Assembly: GCF_001043005.1 (NCBI RefSeq)
Contig: NZ_JYKZ01000006.1
Coordinates: 124,001 to 188,000, forward strand
Direction: 5' to 3'
Length of the DNA: 64,000 bases
Source: Pseudomonas psychrophila
GTDB taxonomy: Bacteria; Pseudomonadota; Gammaproteobacteria; Pseudomonadales; Pseudomonadaceae
The notes under the pieces were generated by a model. The model searched no databases, was not told the DNA's origin, and saw only the letters and a list, made by a program, of their open reading frames with translations. Numbering within the stretch: position 1 is the stretch's first letter; each line of letters begins with the position of its first letter. The translations under genes were made by a program, and so were the position numbers. Positions 32,293 to 40,355 of this stretch are shown one piece after another.

Positions 32293-33048
32293 TCAGTAAA
32301 TGTCGAAGTCGAAGTACTTGCTGGAGATCTTTTTATAAGTGCCATCAGCCACGATTTCATCCAGCGCCTTGTTGAAGCGCTCGCGCAGGGCGTTGTCGTC
32401 CTGGCGCACGGCAATGGCCGCATCGGCATTGGTGCCATTGACGTCACCGATGATCTTGCAGCAGTCGTCGCTGGCCTTGTTGATCCATTCCAGCAGCGGG
32501 AACTTGTCGGCAATGACGGCATCGACGCGGCCGTTTTTCAGTTCGGCGTTGGCTTCATCAAGCGTCGGGTACAGGTTGAGTTTGGCGCCGGCTTTCTCGT
32601 AGTGATCTTCGGCGTAGATACCTTGGGTCGCTGCGCCCTGGGCACCGATGGTGCGGCCCTTGAAGTTGATCTGGGCATCGGTGATGTCAGAGTCTTTGGG
32701 TACGGCGATCGACAGCGGGGTGCGGTAGTAGTGATTGGTAAACGCAATTTTCTTTTTGCGTTCATCGGTCACGATCATCGACGCCACGATGGCATCGTAC
32801 TTTTTCGCCATCAGCCCCGGAATGATGCCGTCCCAGTCCTGGGCAACGATCTTGCACTGCGCGTTCATGCGTTCGCACAGGGCATTGGTGATGTCGACGT
32901 CAAAGCCCGATACCGTGCCGTCGGAGTTGGTGGTGTTGAATGGAGGGTAGGCGCCTTCGGTGGCGATAGTCAGCGTGTCGGCGTGCGCGTTGGCTGCAAC
33001 GGCGGCCACGAGTGCACATGCACTTGCAAAGCGAATGACGTATTTCAT
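32293..33048 (-). CDS. Periplasmic amino-acid-binding protein of the ABC transporter
   Basis: The 251-residue class 3 solute-binding protein has a clean signal peptide (about residues 1-23, ending ANAHA) and the family signature GFDVDITNALCERMNAQC. The mature N-terminus LTIATEGAYPPFN is of the lysine/arginine/ornithine-binding type. It delivers substrate to the two permeases encoded 100 bp downstream. Confidence 0.92.
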   Translation of the reverse strand: MKYVIRFASACALVAAVAANAHADTLTIATEGAYPPFNTTNSDGTVSGFDVDITNALCERMNAQCKIVAQDWDGIIPGLMAKKYDAIVASMIVTDERKKKIAFTNHYYRTPLSIAVPKDSDITDAQINFKGRTIGAQGAATQGIYAEDHYEKAGAKLNLYPTLDEANAELKNGRVDAVIADKFPLLEWINKASDDCCKIIGDVNGTNADAAIAVRQDDNALRERFNKALDEIVADGTYKKISSKYFDFDIY

Positions 33049-33061
33049 CTAGCACCTCGTT

Positions 33062-33937
33062 TTATTGTTTTGATCCGGGTGAGGATGTGTAGCCCACGAA
33101 CTCATTGTGTAAGGCCGCGGTTGCCTCAAGACGCTTCTCAACGTCCGGCCCCAGTTGTTTGCACACTTCATTGATCAGCAGATGCACCAGCGACAGCATT
33201 GCCGAGGTGGACTCCCAGAACAGGTTGAATTCGGTGGGCACGCGAAACACTTCATTAGCGCTCTGGTCAGCCCAGTCGCAGAAGGTATCGGTGATGAGCG
33301 TGACCTCAATCCCTGCTTCACGTGCCTTGCGGCACAACAGCTGGGCATGGCGCGAGTAGCGTCTGGCTTCAAACACCACCAGCGCGCAGTCTTGTGCAGG
33401 GCATAGCAGCACGTCGGCGTAATGCCCGGCGGCACCGTCGACCAGTTGCACGCCATCGCGCAGGTATTGCAGCAAATGCACCATGGAGGCGGCGATCCCG
33501 CGCTCGGTCTGGAACCCTGCCACAAACACCTTGCGCCGCGTGGCCAGGCGCTGACTGACGGCACGCCACTCAGGCGTAAGGCTGTATTCATAGACCTTGA
33601 CCAGCGCACCGACTTCAAGCTCAAAACTGCGCGGCAATGCCTGCGGGCTCTGGCTCGATTGCTGGCGGAATTCTTGCAGGCGATCACCGACCAGCCACGG
33701 GCCATCGCCCAGGTCGTCCTTGAGATCGTTTTTCAAATCCTTGAAATGGCTGTAGCCCAGGGAGCGGCAAAAGCGCCCGACACTGGATTCGCTGACCCCC
33801 AGTTTGCTGGCGATGTCAGCGGCGGTCTGAAAGGGCAGCTCGTACAAATTGGCCAGCATATAGCTGGCAATCGCCCGACCCGAAGGTGCGGCGGTTGACA
33901 GACTGCTTTCAAGGCGTTGTTTAATCGGCTGGCTCAC
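33062..33937 (-). CDS. RpiR family transcriptional regulator
   Basis: The 291-residue protein begins at a GTG at 33937 with AGGAAG upstream. The N-terminal RpiR helix-turn-helix (about 20-80; TAADIASKLGVSESSVGRFC) is followed by a SIS-fold ligand domain (about 125-260; RKVFVAGFQTERGIAASMV). It is 13 bp upstream of the binding-protein gene and divergent from dpkA, so it probably controls both arms of the cluster. The amino acid or its cyclic imine is the likely effector. Confidence 0.9.
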   Translation of the reverse strand: MSQPIKQRLESSLSTAAPSGRAIASYMLANLYELPFQTAADIASKLGVSESSVGRFCRSLGYSHFKDLKNDLKDDLGDGPWLVGDRLQEFRQQSSQSPQALPRSFELEVGALVKVYEYSLTPEWRAVSQRLATRRKVFVAGFQTERGIAASMVHLLQYLRDGVQLVDGAAGHYADVLLCPAQDCALVVFEARRYSRHAQLLCRKAREAGIEVTLITDTFCDWADQSANEVFRVPTEFNLFWESTSAMLSLVHLLINEVCKQLGPDVEKRLEATAALHNEFVGYTSSPGSKQ

Positions 33938-33985
33938 GACTGCTTCCTGTTTTTATTTCAGCGCGTTGCAGAAAGTGAATGTTTT

Positions 33986-34032
33986 CTGTCATTAAGTCAA
34001 CAATTGACAGAGAACTGTCACCCAAGGATAGT
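33986..34032 (+). promoter_or_regulatory. dpkA promoter with palindromic operator
   Basis: A canonical -35 TTGACA (34004-34009), a 17-bp spacer and a weak -10 GATAGT (34027-34032) lie upstream of dpkA. Overlapping the -35 is a perfect inverted repeat TGACAG-AGAA-CTGTCA (34005-34020). A further CTGTCA half-site occurs at 33986-33991. RpiR is the natural binder. Confidence 0.6.
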
Positions 34033-34069
34033 TTGCCACAGACAAAAATAATCAGATTGGAGCGCCAGA

Positions 34070-35092
34070 ATGTCCCAGCCCGTCACCTCCACCCAGTCGC
34101 TTTCCCTCGCTGAATTGACCGCCTTGCTGCAAAAAATTTTTGAACGTCACGGCACCTCGCAAGCAGTGGCTCAGGTATTGGCTGACAACTGCGCCCGGGC
34201 TCAGCGCGACGGCTCGTACAGCCACGGTGTGTTCCGCATTCCGGGCTACCTGTCTTCGCTGGCCAGTAGCTGGGTTGATGGCCAGGCTGTTCCCGTCGTG
34301 GAGGATGTTGCCTCGGGTTTTATCCGGGTGGACGCGGCCGGTGGCTTTGCCCAACCTGCGTTGGCAGCCGCCCGTCAATTGCTGGTCGAAAAAGCCCGCA
34401 GTGCCGGGATAGCAGTACTGGCGATTCGTAACTCCCACCACTTTGCTGCGCTTTGGCCGGACGTGGAGCCGTTTGCCGAAGAAGGCCTGGTGGCGTTGAG
34501 CGTGGTCAACAGCATGACCTGCGTGGTGCCCCACGGTGCGCAAAAGCCCCTGTTTGGCACCAACCCGATTGCCTTTGCGGCGCCCCGTGCCGAGGGTCAT
34601 CCGATCGTATTCGACCTGGCGACCAGCGCCATTGCCCACGGCGATGTGCAAATTGCCGCTCGCAAGGGCCATCAGCTGCCTGCCGGTATGGGGGTGGACA
34701 AACAGGGTGAGCCGACTGAAGACCCTAAAGCCATTCTCGACGGCGGTGCCTTGCTGCCATTTGGCGGGCACAAGGGCTCGGCGCTCTCGATGATGGTCGA
34801 GTTGCTGGCAGCGGCCCTGACCGGAGGTAATTTCTCGTTTGAGTTCGACTGGTCCAAGCACCCCGGTGCGCAAACTCCCTGGACCGGTCAATTGCTGATC
34901 GTGATCGACCCGAGCAAATCCGGCGGCAACAGTTTTGCCCAGCGCAGCGCAGAACTGGTGCGTCAGATGCACGCCGTGGGCCTTGAGCGCATGCCCGGCG
35001 ATCGCCGCTTTATCGAGCGTGCCAAGTCGTTGAATGAAGGCATCCCGCTGGGGGCAGAAGAGTTGGCCAAGTTGCGTGAGCTGGCGGGGTAA
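34070..35092 (+). CDS. dpkA: Ldh-family NAD(P)H reductase, probably piperideine-2-carboxylate reductase
   Basis: The 340-residue protein belongs to the type 2 malate/L-lactate dehydrogenase family. Family marks are SYSHGVFRIPGYLSSL, IRNSHHFAALWPDVE, FGTNPIAFAAPR and FGGHKGSALSMMVELLA. In P. putida DpkA reduces delta1-piperideine-2-carboxylate to L-pipecolate, the step after D-lysine oxidation. The divergent RpiR, amino acid ABC genes and AmaD-like oxidase support this. A general lactate or malate dehydrogenase role is the alternative. The P. putida D-lysine aminotransferase gene that would lie next to it is not seen here. Confidence 0.82.
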   Translation: MSQPVTSTQSLSLAELTALLQKIFERHGTSQAVAQVLADNCARAQRDGSYSHGVFRIPGYLSSLASSWVDGQAVPVVEDVASGFIRVDAAGGFAQPALAAARQLLVEKARSAGIAVLAIRNSHHFAALWPDVEPFAEEGLVALSVVNSMTCVVPHGAQKPLFGTNPIAFAAPRAEGHPIVFDLATSAIAHGDVQIAARKGHQLPAGMGVDKQGEPTEDPKAILDGGALLPFGGHKGSALSMMVELLAAALTGGNFSFEFDWSKHPGAQTPWTGQLLIVIDPSKSGGNSFAQRSAELVRQMHAVGLERMPGDRRFIERAKSLNEGIPLGAEELAKLRELAG

Positions 35093-35098
35093 GCCGCG

Positions 35099-35252
35099 TA
35101 GGAGCGAGCCTGCTCGCCGGATTGTGTGAGCTTCTTGGGGGCTTGTGCTGCTCACTAAAGCGCCCTTGTGGGAGCGAGCCCGTTCGCGAAGGCAGCACAG
35201 TGATTGTTCGGACCCACCGCGGCGCATGAATCGCGAGCAGGCTCGCTCCCAC
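35099..35252. repeat. Compound REP cluster
   Basis: A lone half unit (AGGAGCGAGCCTGCTCGCCG, 35100-35119) precedes an inverted pair at 35168-35252. The left arm of the pair carries GAGCCCGTTCGCGAA and the right the common GAGCCTGCTCGC complement, so the arms are slightly mismatched. Confidence 0.8.
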
Positions 35253-35342
35253 AGGGGGCTTTGGCCAGTAACCAAATTTCTACAGCATTTGAGTATCAGT
35301 TGTGAGTTGCGCAGGGTTTTGAGTTTGAGCCCATGCGTGGGA

Positions 35343-36377
35343 TTACAACGCCAAAAACTGTCGGATCAGGTTAGGGGTGCATCCCGTCCAGCGTTTCAGG
35401 GCACGGCGAAAGTTTGCCGGGTCGCTGAAGTTGAGGTACTCGGCCACGGCTTCGTGGCTCAGCCCCTTGAACTGATACAGGTACAGCGCCATGTGTTTGC
35501 GCGCTTGATCCTGCTGGGCCTGAAAGTGCGTGCCGTGTTTGTTCAGTTTGCGCTTGAGGGTGGCCTGGCTCATTGAAAAGTGCTGCGCCGCCTGCTCAAG
35601 ACTGGGGGCGTGTTGCGCATTGTTGCGCAAGTACACATACAGCCGGTCAAGCAGGCTGGCGCTGAATCCCAGGCTGAGCAACTGCTCCTGCGCCTGCTGG
35701 TACGCCACCTGCCGGGCAATGGCCGAAGCGTTGGGCCAGGGCCGGGTCAGGTATTCGCGGGGCAGGCGCATCATGTCCAGCTGACAACCAAACTGAGTGT
35801 TTTCACCCAGATGCACCCAGTACTGCTCCACATAACGTGGCTGCGGATGGTTGAAGCTGCACTCCCACGGCAGGCGCTCACCGCTGAGCCATTGGCTCAT
35901 GGCCTTCAGCGCCGTCATGCTGGCTTCCAGCACAAAACGCAATTGCTCCCCGGCACCGCAACTGTCGAGCCAGTACACGTAGGCGTACTTGTCGTCCAGC
36001 AACAGGCGTGGCGTCAGCAAAGGGCTGAGCAGGGCGCGGTGATGGATCAGGGTTTCCAGTGCCTGATGCAGATTTTGCGCCTGCTGCAGGGCGTGACTGG
36101 CCGGGCCGTAGTGCCCCGGCCACAGGCGTTGGCCAAACAGAAAACTGCTGTCATCGGCTTCGAGCAAGCGCTGGGCGTTGGCAATCAGGCCGAAGCATTG
36201 CTGTGGGCTGAGGCGGGTGTGGCCGGCCACAATATCGTCGTAAAACAACCCGGTGCCGCGCAGCAAGCGATGACTGTCGATGTCTCGTGACAACGCCAGA
36301 TCAATCAGGGTGGCAGGTTGGTAATGGCCGACAATAAAACGGCTGTCAGATTCGTACCAGTGAGTGTGGCGCGTCAT
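35343..36377 (-). CDS. AraC family transcriptional regulator
   Basis: The 344-residue protein has an Arabinose_bd-type N-terminal domain (residues about 20-220) and a C-terminal helix-turn-helix pair (about 255-342; EQAAQHFSMSQATLKRKL and HEAVAEYLNFSDPANFRRAL). It overlaps the upstream GGDEF gene by 4 bp, so the two form one operon read from 37297 leftward. A PhoB box lies upstream of that operon. Its targets are unknown. The divergent phytase operon is a reasonable candidate. Confidence 0.88.
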   Translation of the reverse strand: MTRHTHWYESDSRFIVGHYQPATLIDLALSRDIDSHRLLRGTGLFYDDIVAGHTRLSPQQCFGLIANAQRLLEADDSSFLFGQRLWPGHYGPASHALQQAQNLHQALETLIHHRALLSPLLTPRLLLDDKYAYVYWLDSCGAGEQLRFVLEASMTALKAMSQWLSGERLPWECSFNHPQPRYVEQYWVHLGENTQFGCQLDMMRLPREYLTRPWPNASAIARQVAYQQAQEQLLSLGFSASLLDRLYVYLRNNAQHAPSLEQAAQHFSMSQATLKRKLNKHGTHFQAQQDQARKHMALYLYQFKGLSHEAVAEYLNFSDPANFRRALKRWTGCTPNLIRQFLAL

Positions 36378-37297
36378 GCGCGTTTGCTCCGTGGCGGCTT
36401 GGCTCGAACCAGTGCCAGATTCAGCCGCTTGAGCAACTCATCGGGTGCCTCATCGAGCGCCATCACCACCGCCGTACTGGCTGACAAATACACCCGTTCA
36501 CCATGCTGGCGGGTTTTGTGGGCCAGGCTTTGAACTGCCTGTTGCAGTTCCAGCGCCAGCAACCGGGCCTGACTTTCACCCGTACCGGGCAGCAGCACGA
36601 CAAAGCGGTCGCCGGCCAGTCGGCAGAGCAGATCGTGGCGGCGCAGGTTGAGCAGGAGCAGTTGGCTGAGGGCTTGAAGCACGGCATCACCTTCGGGGTG
36701 GCCGTAGTGCTGATTGATCGAGGCAAAATCGTCGATATCCAGCGCCAGAAGTGACAGCGGTTGTTGCTGCTCAAGGCTTTGCGCAAGGCAGTCGCTGACC
36801 TGGCGCTTGAGGTATTCGGCGCCGCCCAGGGGGGTCAGTTTGTCGAACAGCCGATGCTCGCGAAACACCCGTTCGCGCTTCTCCATGTGCTGGTTGATCG
36901 CCTGTTGTTCACGGTGCCAGTGGAACAGTCCGATGGTCAGCAAAATCATGCCGATGGGCATCGGCCCCGATTCCAGCCAGTGATCCCAGCCGATGTGTTT
37001 GGGCAGGCGAATGAACTCATCCAGCACGTCCAGCCACCAGGAGAAAAACATAAAGCACAAACCGCTGGCCAGGTAGTTGGTGACCCGTCCGGTGGGTCGG
37101 CTTTTAAGCACCAGCCCCAGCCAGAACAGCATAAACAGAGCCGTGCCCCCTTCACCGACGATGTCCAGCCAATGCCATTCGCTGAAGGCCTTGGGCGTGC
37201 CGAAAGCCAGGTTCAGCCACACGGCCATATTGGCCGCCAACAGCAGCAAGCCGAGCTTGTAGCGATGGTGTTTAAGGACGTTGAGCCAAGTCATCAC
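36374..37297 (-). CDS. Membrane GGDEF-domain protein with degenerate active site
   Basis: The 307-residue protein has four predicted helices (about 14-33, 48-65, 73-92, 111-127) and a cytoplasmic GGDEF domain (about 150-300). The metal-binding DIDDF is present (187-191), but the signature reads AGDRF (228-232), with Arg in place of the invariant Glu. The inhibitory-site motif is intact: RRHD at 219-222, in the exact RxxD-x5-GGDEF register. It is therefore more likely a c-di-GMP-binding effector than a diguanylate cyclase. It heads an operon with an AraC gene, behind a PhoB box. Confidence 0.85.
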   Translation of the reverse strand: MMTWLNVLKHHRYKLGLLLLAANMAVWLNLAFGTPKAFSEWHWLDIVGEGGTALFMLFWLGLVLKSRPTGRVTNYLASGLCFMFFSWWLDVLDEFIRLPKHIGWDHWLESGPMPIGMILLTIGLFHWHREQQAINQHMEKRERVFREHRLFDKLTPLGGAEYLKRQVSDCLAQSLEQQQPLSLLALDIDDFASINQHYGHPEGDAVLQALSQLLLLNLRRHDLLCRLAGDRFVVLLPGTGESQARLLALELQQAVQSLAHKTRQHGERVYLSASTAVVMALDEAPDELLKRLNLALVRAKPPRSKRA

Positions 37298-37339
37298 AGT
37301 TCTACCAAAACGTATTGCCGGTCAGCAAAACAGAGGTGT

Positions 37340-37357
37340 GTGACAGCTGTGTGACAG
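37340..37357 (-). promoter_or_regulatory. PhoB box upstream of the GGDEF-araC operon
   Basis: On the minus strand this reads CTGTCAC-ACAG-CTGTCAC, two perfect 7-bp repeats at an 11-bp period, which is the classical Pho box. It lies 43 bp upstream of the GGDEF start codon. Confidence 0.75.
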
Positions 37358-37421
37358 GTTGTGCGGGTCGAATCAGCTCAGGTGTCTTGTGCAAAAACCT
37401 TGAACATTCACCTGTTTGACC

Positions 37422-37506
37422 GTGGGAGCGGGCTTGCTCGCGATGCAGGCGACGGGGTGGCTCAGTTGCACCGTGTTGATGCTATCGCGAGCAAGCCCGC
37501 TCCCAC
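37422..37506. repeat. REP palindrome pair inside a divergent promoter region
   Basis: An 85-bp pair of GTGGGAGCGGGCTTGCTCGC arms. Unlike the other pairs it lies between divergent start codons, between two PhoB boxes, rather than after genes. Confidence 0.9.
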
Positions 37507-37596
37507 AGGGTGCGGGGTAGCTGACGCGGGTCATATCAGCTCAATTGCCTTCAAAGTGCCGCTCAAAAGGCTCTGTTTCGGGGTTTCAGCCAAACA

Positions 37597-37614
37597 CTGT
37601 CACAGCGTTGTCAT
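37597..37614 (+). promoter_or_regulatory. PhoB box upstream of the TonB receptor-phytase operon
   Basis: CTGTCAC-AGCG-TTGTCAT gives two Pho half-sites at an 11-bp period with one mismatch, 78 bp before the receptor ATG. Phytase two genes downstream makes phosphate control sensible. Confidence 0.7.
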
Positions 37615-37691
37615 CCACCAACCCTAGCGTTCGCTCCCAAGTTGTCGGGCCATTTGCCCGGCCTGAAGTGCGATTTTGGGGGAGGACAAAC

Positions 37692-40226
37692 ATGTACAAG
37701 TCTCGCAGCAAGGCGCAGTGGGTCGGCTTTACCGTCAGTGCATTGGCCCTGGCAATCGCCAGTGAGCGCCTGAGCGCCGCTGAGGCATCGACCATTGGCG
37801 CCACCGAACACGTAGAAGTGGTCGGGCAGGCCGTCAGCCTGGACAAGGCGCTCAAGCAACAGCGCAGTTCGGACAACATCGAGAGCGTGGTGCATGCCGA
37901 TGGCGTGGCGCAGTTGCCGGACGCTAACGTCGCCGAGGCGGTACAGCGCTTGCCAGGTATCAGTATTGAGCGCGATCAGGGCGAAGGTCGTTTTGTCAGC
38001 GTACGGGGCCTGGGGCCTGACCTGAACAGCGTGACCATCAACGGCACGCTGGTGCCGTCGCCGGAGAGCGCCCGCCGCGCCGTGGCCCTGGACGTTTTGC
38101 CGTCGGAACTGGTGCAGTCGCTGTCGGTGATCAAGACCCTGACACCGGACATGGATGCCAACTCACTGGGTGGCACGGTCGATGTCGAGAGCTTGTCCGC
38201 GTTCGACCACAAAGGTCTGTTTTATACGGGCAGCACTGAGGCCGGTTACAACAAGAACAGCCATCAGACCAGCCCCAAGGTGTCTGGCGCCATCAGTGAT
38301 CGTTTCAGTCTCGGCGACGGTGTCGACAACTTTGGTGTCGCGGCCGCATTGAGCTGGAACAAGCGCGATTTTCGCTCTGACAACGTAGAGACCGGGGGCG
38401 ACTGGGACTTCAGTGACGGCGCGCGCCTGAACAGCTTCGAGCAGCGGGTCTATGAAATCAGCCGCGAACGCACCGGTGGCGGTCTGAACTTTGACTACAA
38501 GCCCGACGACGACACCAGCCTGTACCTGCGCACGCTGTACAGCCGCTTCGAGGACAACGAAACCCGCAACTCCACCAGCTTTGAGTTTTCCGATCCCCAG
38601 GCCGAGGGCGAGGTGGGTAAAACCAAGACCAAGCGCAAGCTTAAACAGCGCGAGGAAACCCAGGAAATCCAGTCTTACGTGTTCGGCGGCGAACGCATGA
38701 TGGGCCTGTGGACCCTCAGTGGGCAGGCCGGTTACAGCGAGTCCAGCGAAGACAACCCGGGAGGCATTGCCGGGGCGACCTTCAAAGGTGATTCGAGCAT
38801 CGGTAACGGTGGTTTCTACGACACCGAAAAACCGCGCCCCATCATCGGCGCAGGCTTCTATGACCCGGCCAACTTCAGCCTCGACAAGGTGGACTGGCAA
38901 GAGCAGCACACCAAGGACACCGAGAAAAATATCCGCCTGGACCTGGCCCGTGACTACGACGTGCAGGGTTATGCCTCCCAGGTCAAATTCGGCGGCAAGG
39001 TCAGTCGGCGCAACAAGGACAACGACCTCAATGCCTGGACGTATAAGGACTTTTCGGATTTGGGCTTCAGTGACGAACAGCTCAACCTCGAACAGTTCAA
39101 CAAGGGCAACCTGCACTACAACCTTGGGCGGTTCGGCCCGGGCATCAGCGGGGGTGCGATCAAAGATCTGATCGGCGGCTTGAACCGCGACGACTTCTAT
39201 AACGAGCAAGACTCGCGGGCCAATGACTTCACCATGCGCGAAGACATCAACGCGGCCTACCTGATGAACACCGTCGATATCGATGACTGGCGCTTCATTG
39301 CCGGCATGCGCTACGAGGGCACCGAGTTCGAAGCCAAGGGCACGGGCGTGCGCAATGGCGTTTTCGAAGATCAGGACACCCGGCGTGATTACCATCACTG
39401 GTTGCCCGGCCTGCATGCGCGTTATCAATTGGCGAAAAACACCCAGGTGCGTGCGGCCTGGACCAACGCTGTGGTGCGCCCGACCTTTGGTCAACTGGCC
39501 CCGGGTTTTGTGATCGAAGATGACAAGGCCGAGTTCGGCAACCCTAATCTCAAACCGCTGGAGTCGAGCAACTTCGACCTGGGCATCGAGCACTTCATGG
39601 GGCAGGCGGGCACGGTGTCGGCGTTCCTCTTCTACAAAGACATCAAGAACTTCGTCTACAACAACGACCTGGCCGGCAGTGGCGAGTGGGTCGACTTCAC
39701 TGAAGCCCACAGTTATGCCAACGGCGACAGCGCCAAACTCTACGGACTGGAACTGGCCTATTCGCAAAAATTCGACTGGCTGCCAGCGCCCTGGAACGGC
39801 GTGATCCTGGGTGCTAACAGCACGTTCAGCCGCTCCAGTGCGAGCATCAAGGGCGTCGATGCGGCAACCGGGGCAACCCTCAAGCGCGACATCGATTTGC
39901 CGAACCAGTCCAACACCGTCGGCAACCTGATGCTGGGCTGGGAAGACGACAAGCTGAGCCTGCGCCTGTCCGCCAACTACAAATCGGACTACCTCTACGA
40001 GTTGGCGGGAGTCAACGACAAAGCCCATGACACCCATGTCGATGCCCAGACTTTTGTGGACTTCAGCGCCCGCTATTCGCTGACCAAAAACCTGCACATC
40101 AAGTTCGACGCCCAGAACCTGACGGACCAGCCGTACTTCGTCTACAGCGGCAACAGTCGCTACAACAACCAGTACGAAGAATACGGCCCGACCTACTCCG
40201 TGGGCCTGACCTTCACCCATTTCTAA
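37692..40226 (+). CDS. TonB-dependent outer-membrane receptor, probably for phytate or a breakdown product
   Basis: The 844-residue protein starts at the ATG at 37692 after GGGGGAGG. A signal peptide (about residues 1-30) is followed by a TonB-box-like EHVEVVGQ (39-46), a plug domain (ADGVAQLPDANVAEAVQRLP; RFVSVRGLGPDLNSVTING) and a beta-barrel ending in Phe (GLTFTHF). It is of the large receptor type common for non-iron substrates. The phytase, TolQ/TolR-like and TonB-like genes downstream and the Pho box upstream suggest import of phosphorylated inositol. This is inference from context. Confidence 0.88.
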   Translation: MYKSRSKAQWVGFTVSALALAIASERLSAAEASTIGATEHVEVVGQAVSLDKALKQQRSSDNIESVVHADGVAQLPDANVAEAVQRLPGISIERDQGEGRFVSVRGLGPDLNSVTINGTLVPSPESARRAVALDVLPSELVQSLSVIKTLTPDMDANSLGGTVDVESLSAFDHKGLFYTGSTEAGYNKNSHQTSPKVSGAISDRFSLGDGVDNFGVAAALSWNKRDFRSDNVETGGDWDFSDGARLNSFEQRVYEISRERTGGGLNFDYKPDDDTSLYLRTLYSRFEDNETRNSTSFEFSDPQAEGEVGKTKTKRKLKQREETQEIQSYVFGGERMMGLWTLSGQAGYSESSEDNPGGIAGATFKGDSSIGNGGFYDTEKPRPIIGAGFYDPANFSLDKVDWQEQHTKDTEKNIRLDLARDYDVQGYASQVKFGGKVSRRNKDNDLNAWTYKDFSDLGFSDEQLNLEQFNKGNLHYNLGRFGPGISGGAIKDLIGGLNRDDFYNEQDSRANDFTMREDINAAYLMNTVDIDDWRFIAGMRYEGTEFEAKGTGVRNGVFEDQDTRRDYHHWLPGLHARYQLAKNTQVRAAWTNAVVRPTFGQLAPGFVIEDDKAEFGNPNLKPLESSNFDLGIEHFMGQAGTVSAFLFYKDIKNFVYNNDLAGSGEWVDFTEAHSYANGDSAKLYGLELAYSQKFDWLPAPWNGVILGANSTFSRSSASIKGVDAATGATLKRDIDLPNQSNTVGNLMLGWEDDKLSLRLSANYKSDYLYELAGVNDKAHDTHVDAQTFVDFSARYSLTKNLHIKFDAQNLTDQPYFVYSGNSRYNNQYEEYGPTYSVGLTFTHF

Positions 40227-40242
40227 ACGTCCGCAGCCTCTT

Positions 40243-40310
40243 GTGGGAGCGAGCCTGCTCGCGAAGGTCGTAAGCGATGCCGAGGCCATCGCGAGCAGGC
40301 TCGCTCCCAC
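40243..40310. repeat. Intra-operonic REP pair
   Basis: Inverted GTGGGAGCGAGCCTGCTCGCG arms enclose a spacer of about 25 bases, 68 bp in all. The pair falls between receptor and phytase genes of one operon, so it could stabilise or cut the transcript and set different levels for the two products. Confidence 0.88.
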
Positions 40311-40355
40311 TGAAAGACCGTGCTTTTTTTGAACAGCATTCAGGATTGATCACTC

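Noticed and set aside
33986-34020. CTGTCA repeats near dpkA as a Pho box
   Set aside because: The half-sites are inverted or at the wrong spacing, not direct repeats at an 11-bp period. They fit an RpiR palindrome better.
38163-40310. A 715-codon open frame antisense to the TonB receptor
   Set aside because: The sense frame has a signal peptide, TonB box, plug and a terminal Phe. The antisense frame is a coding shadow with low-complexity Val/Ala/Leu content.
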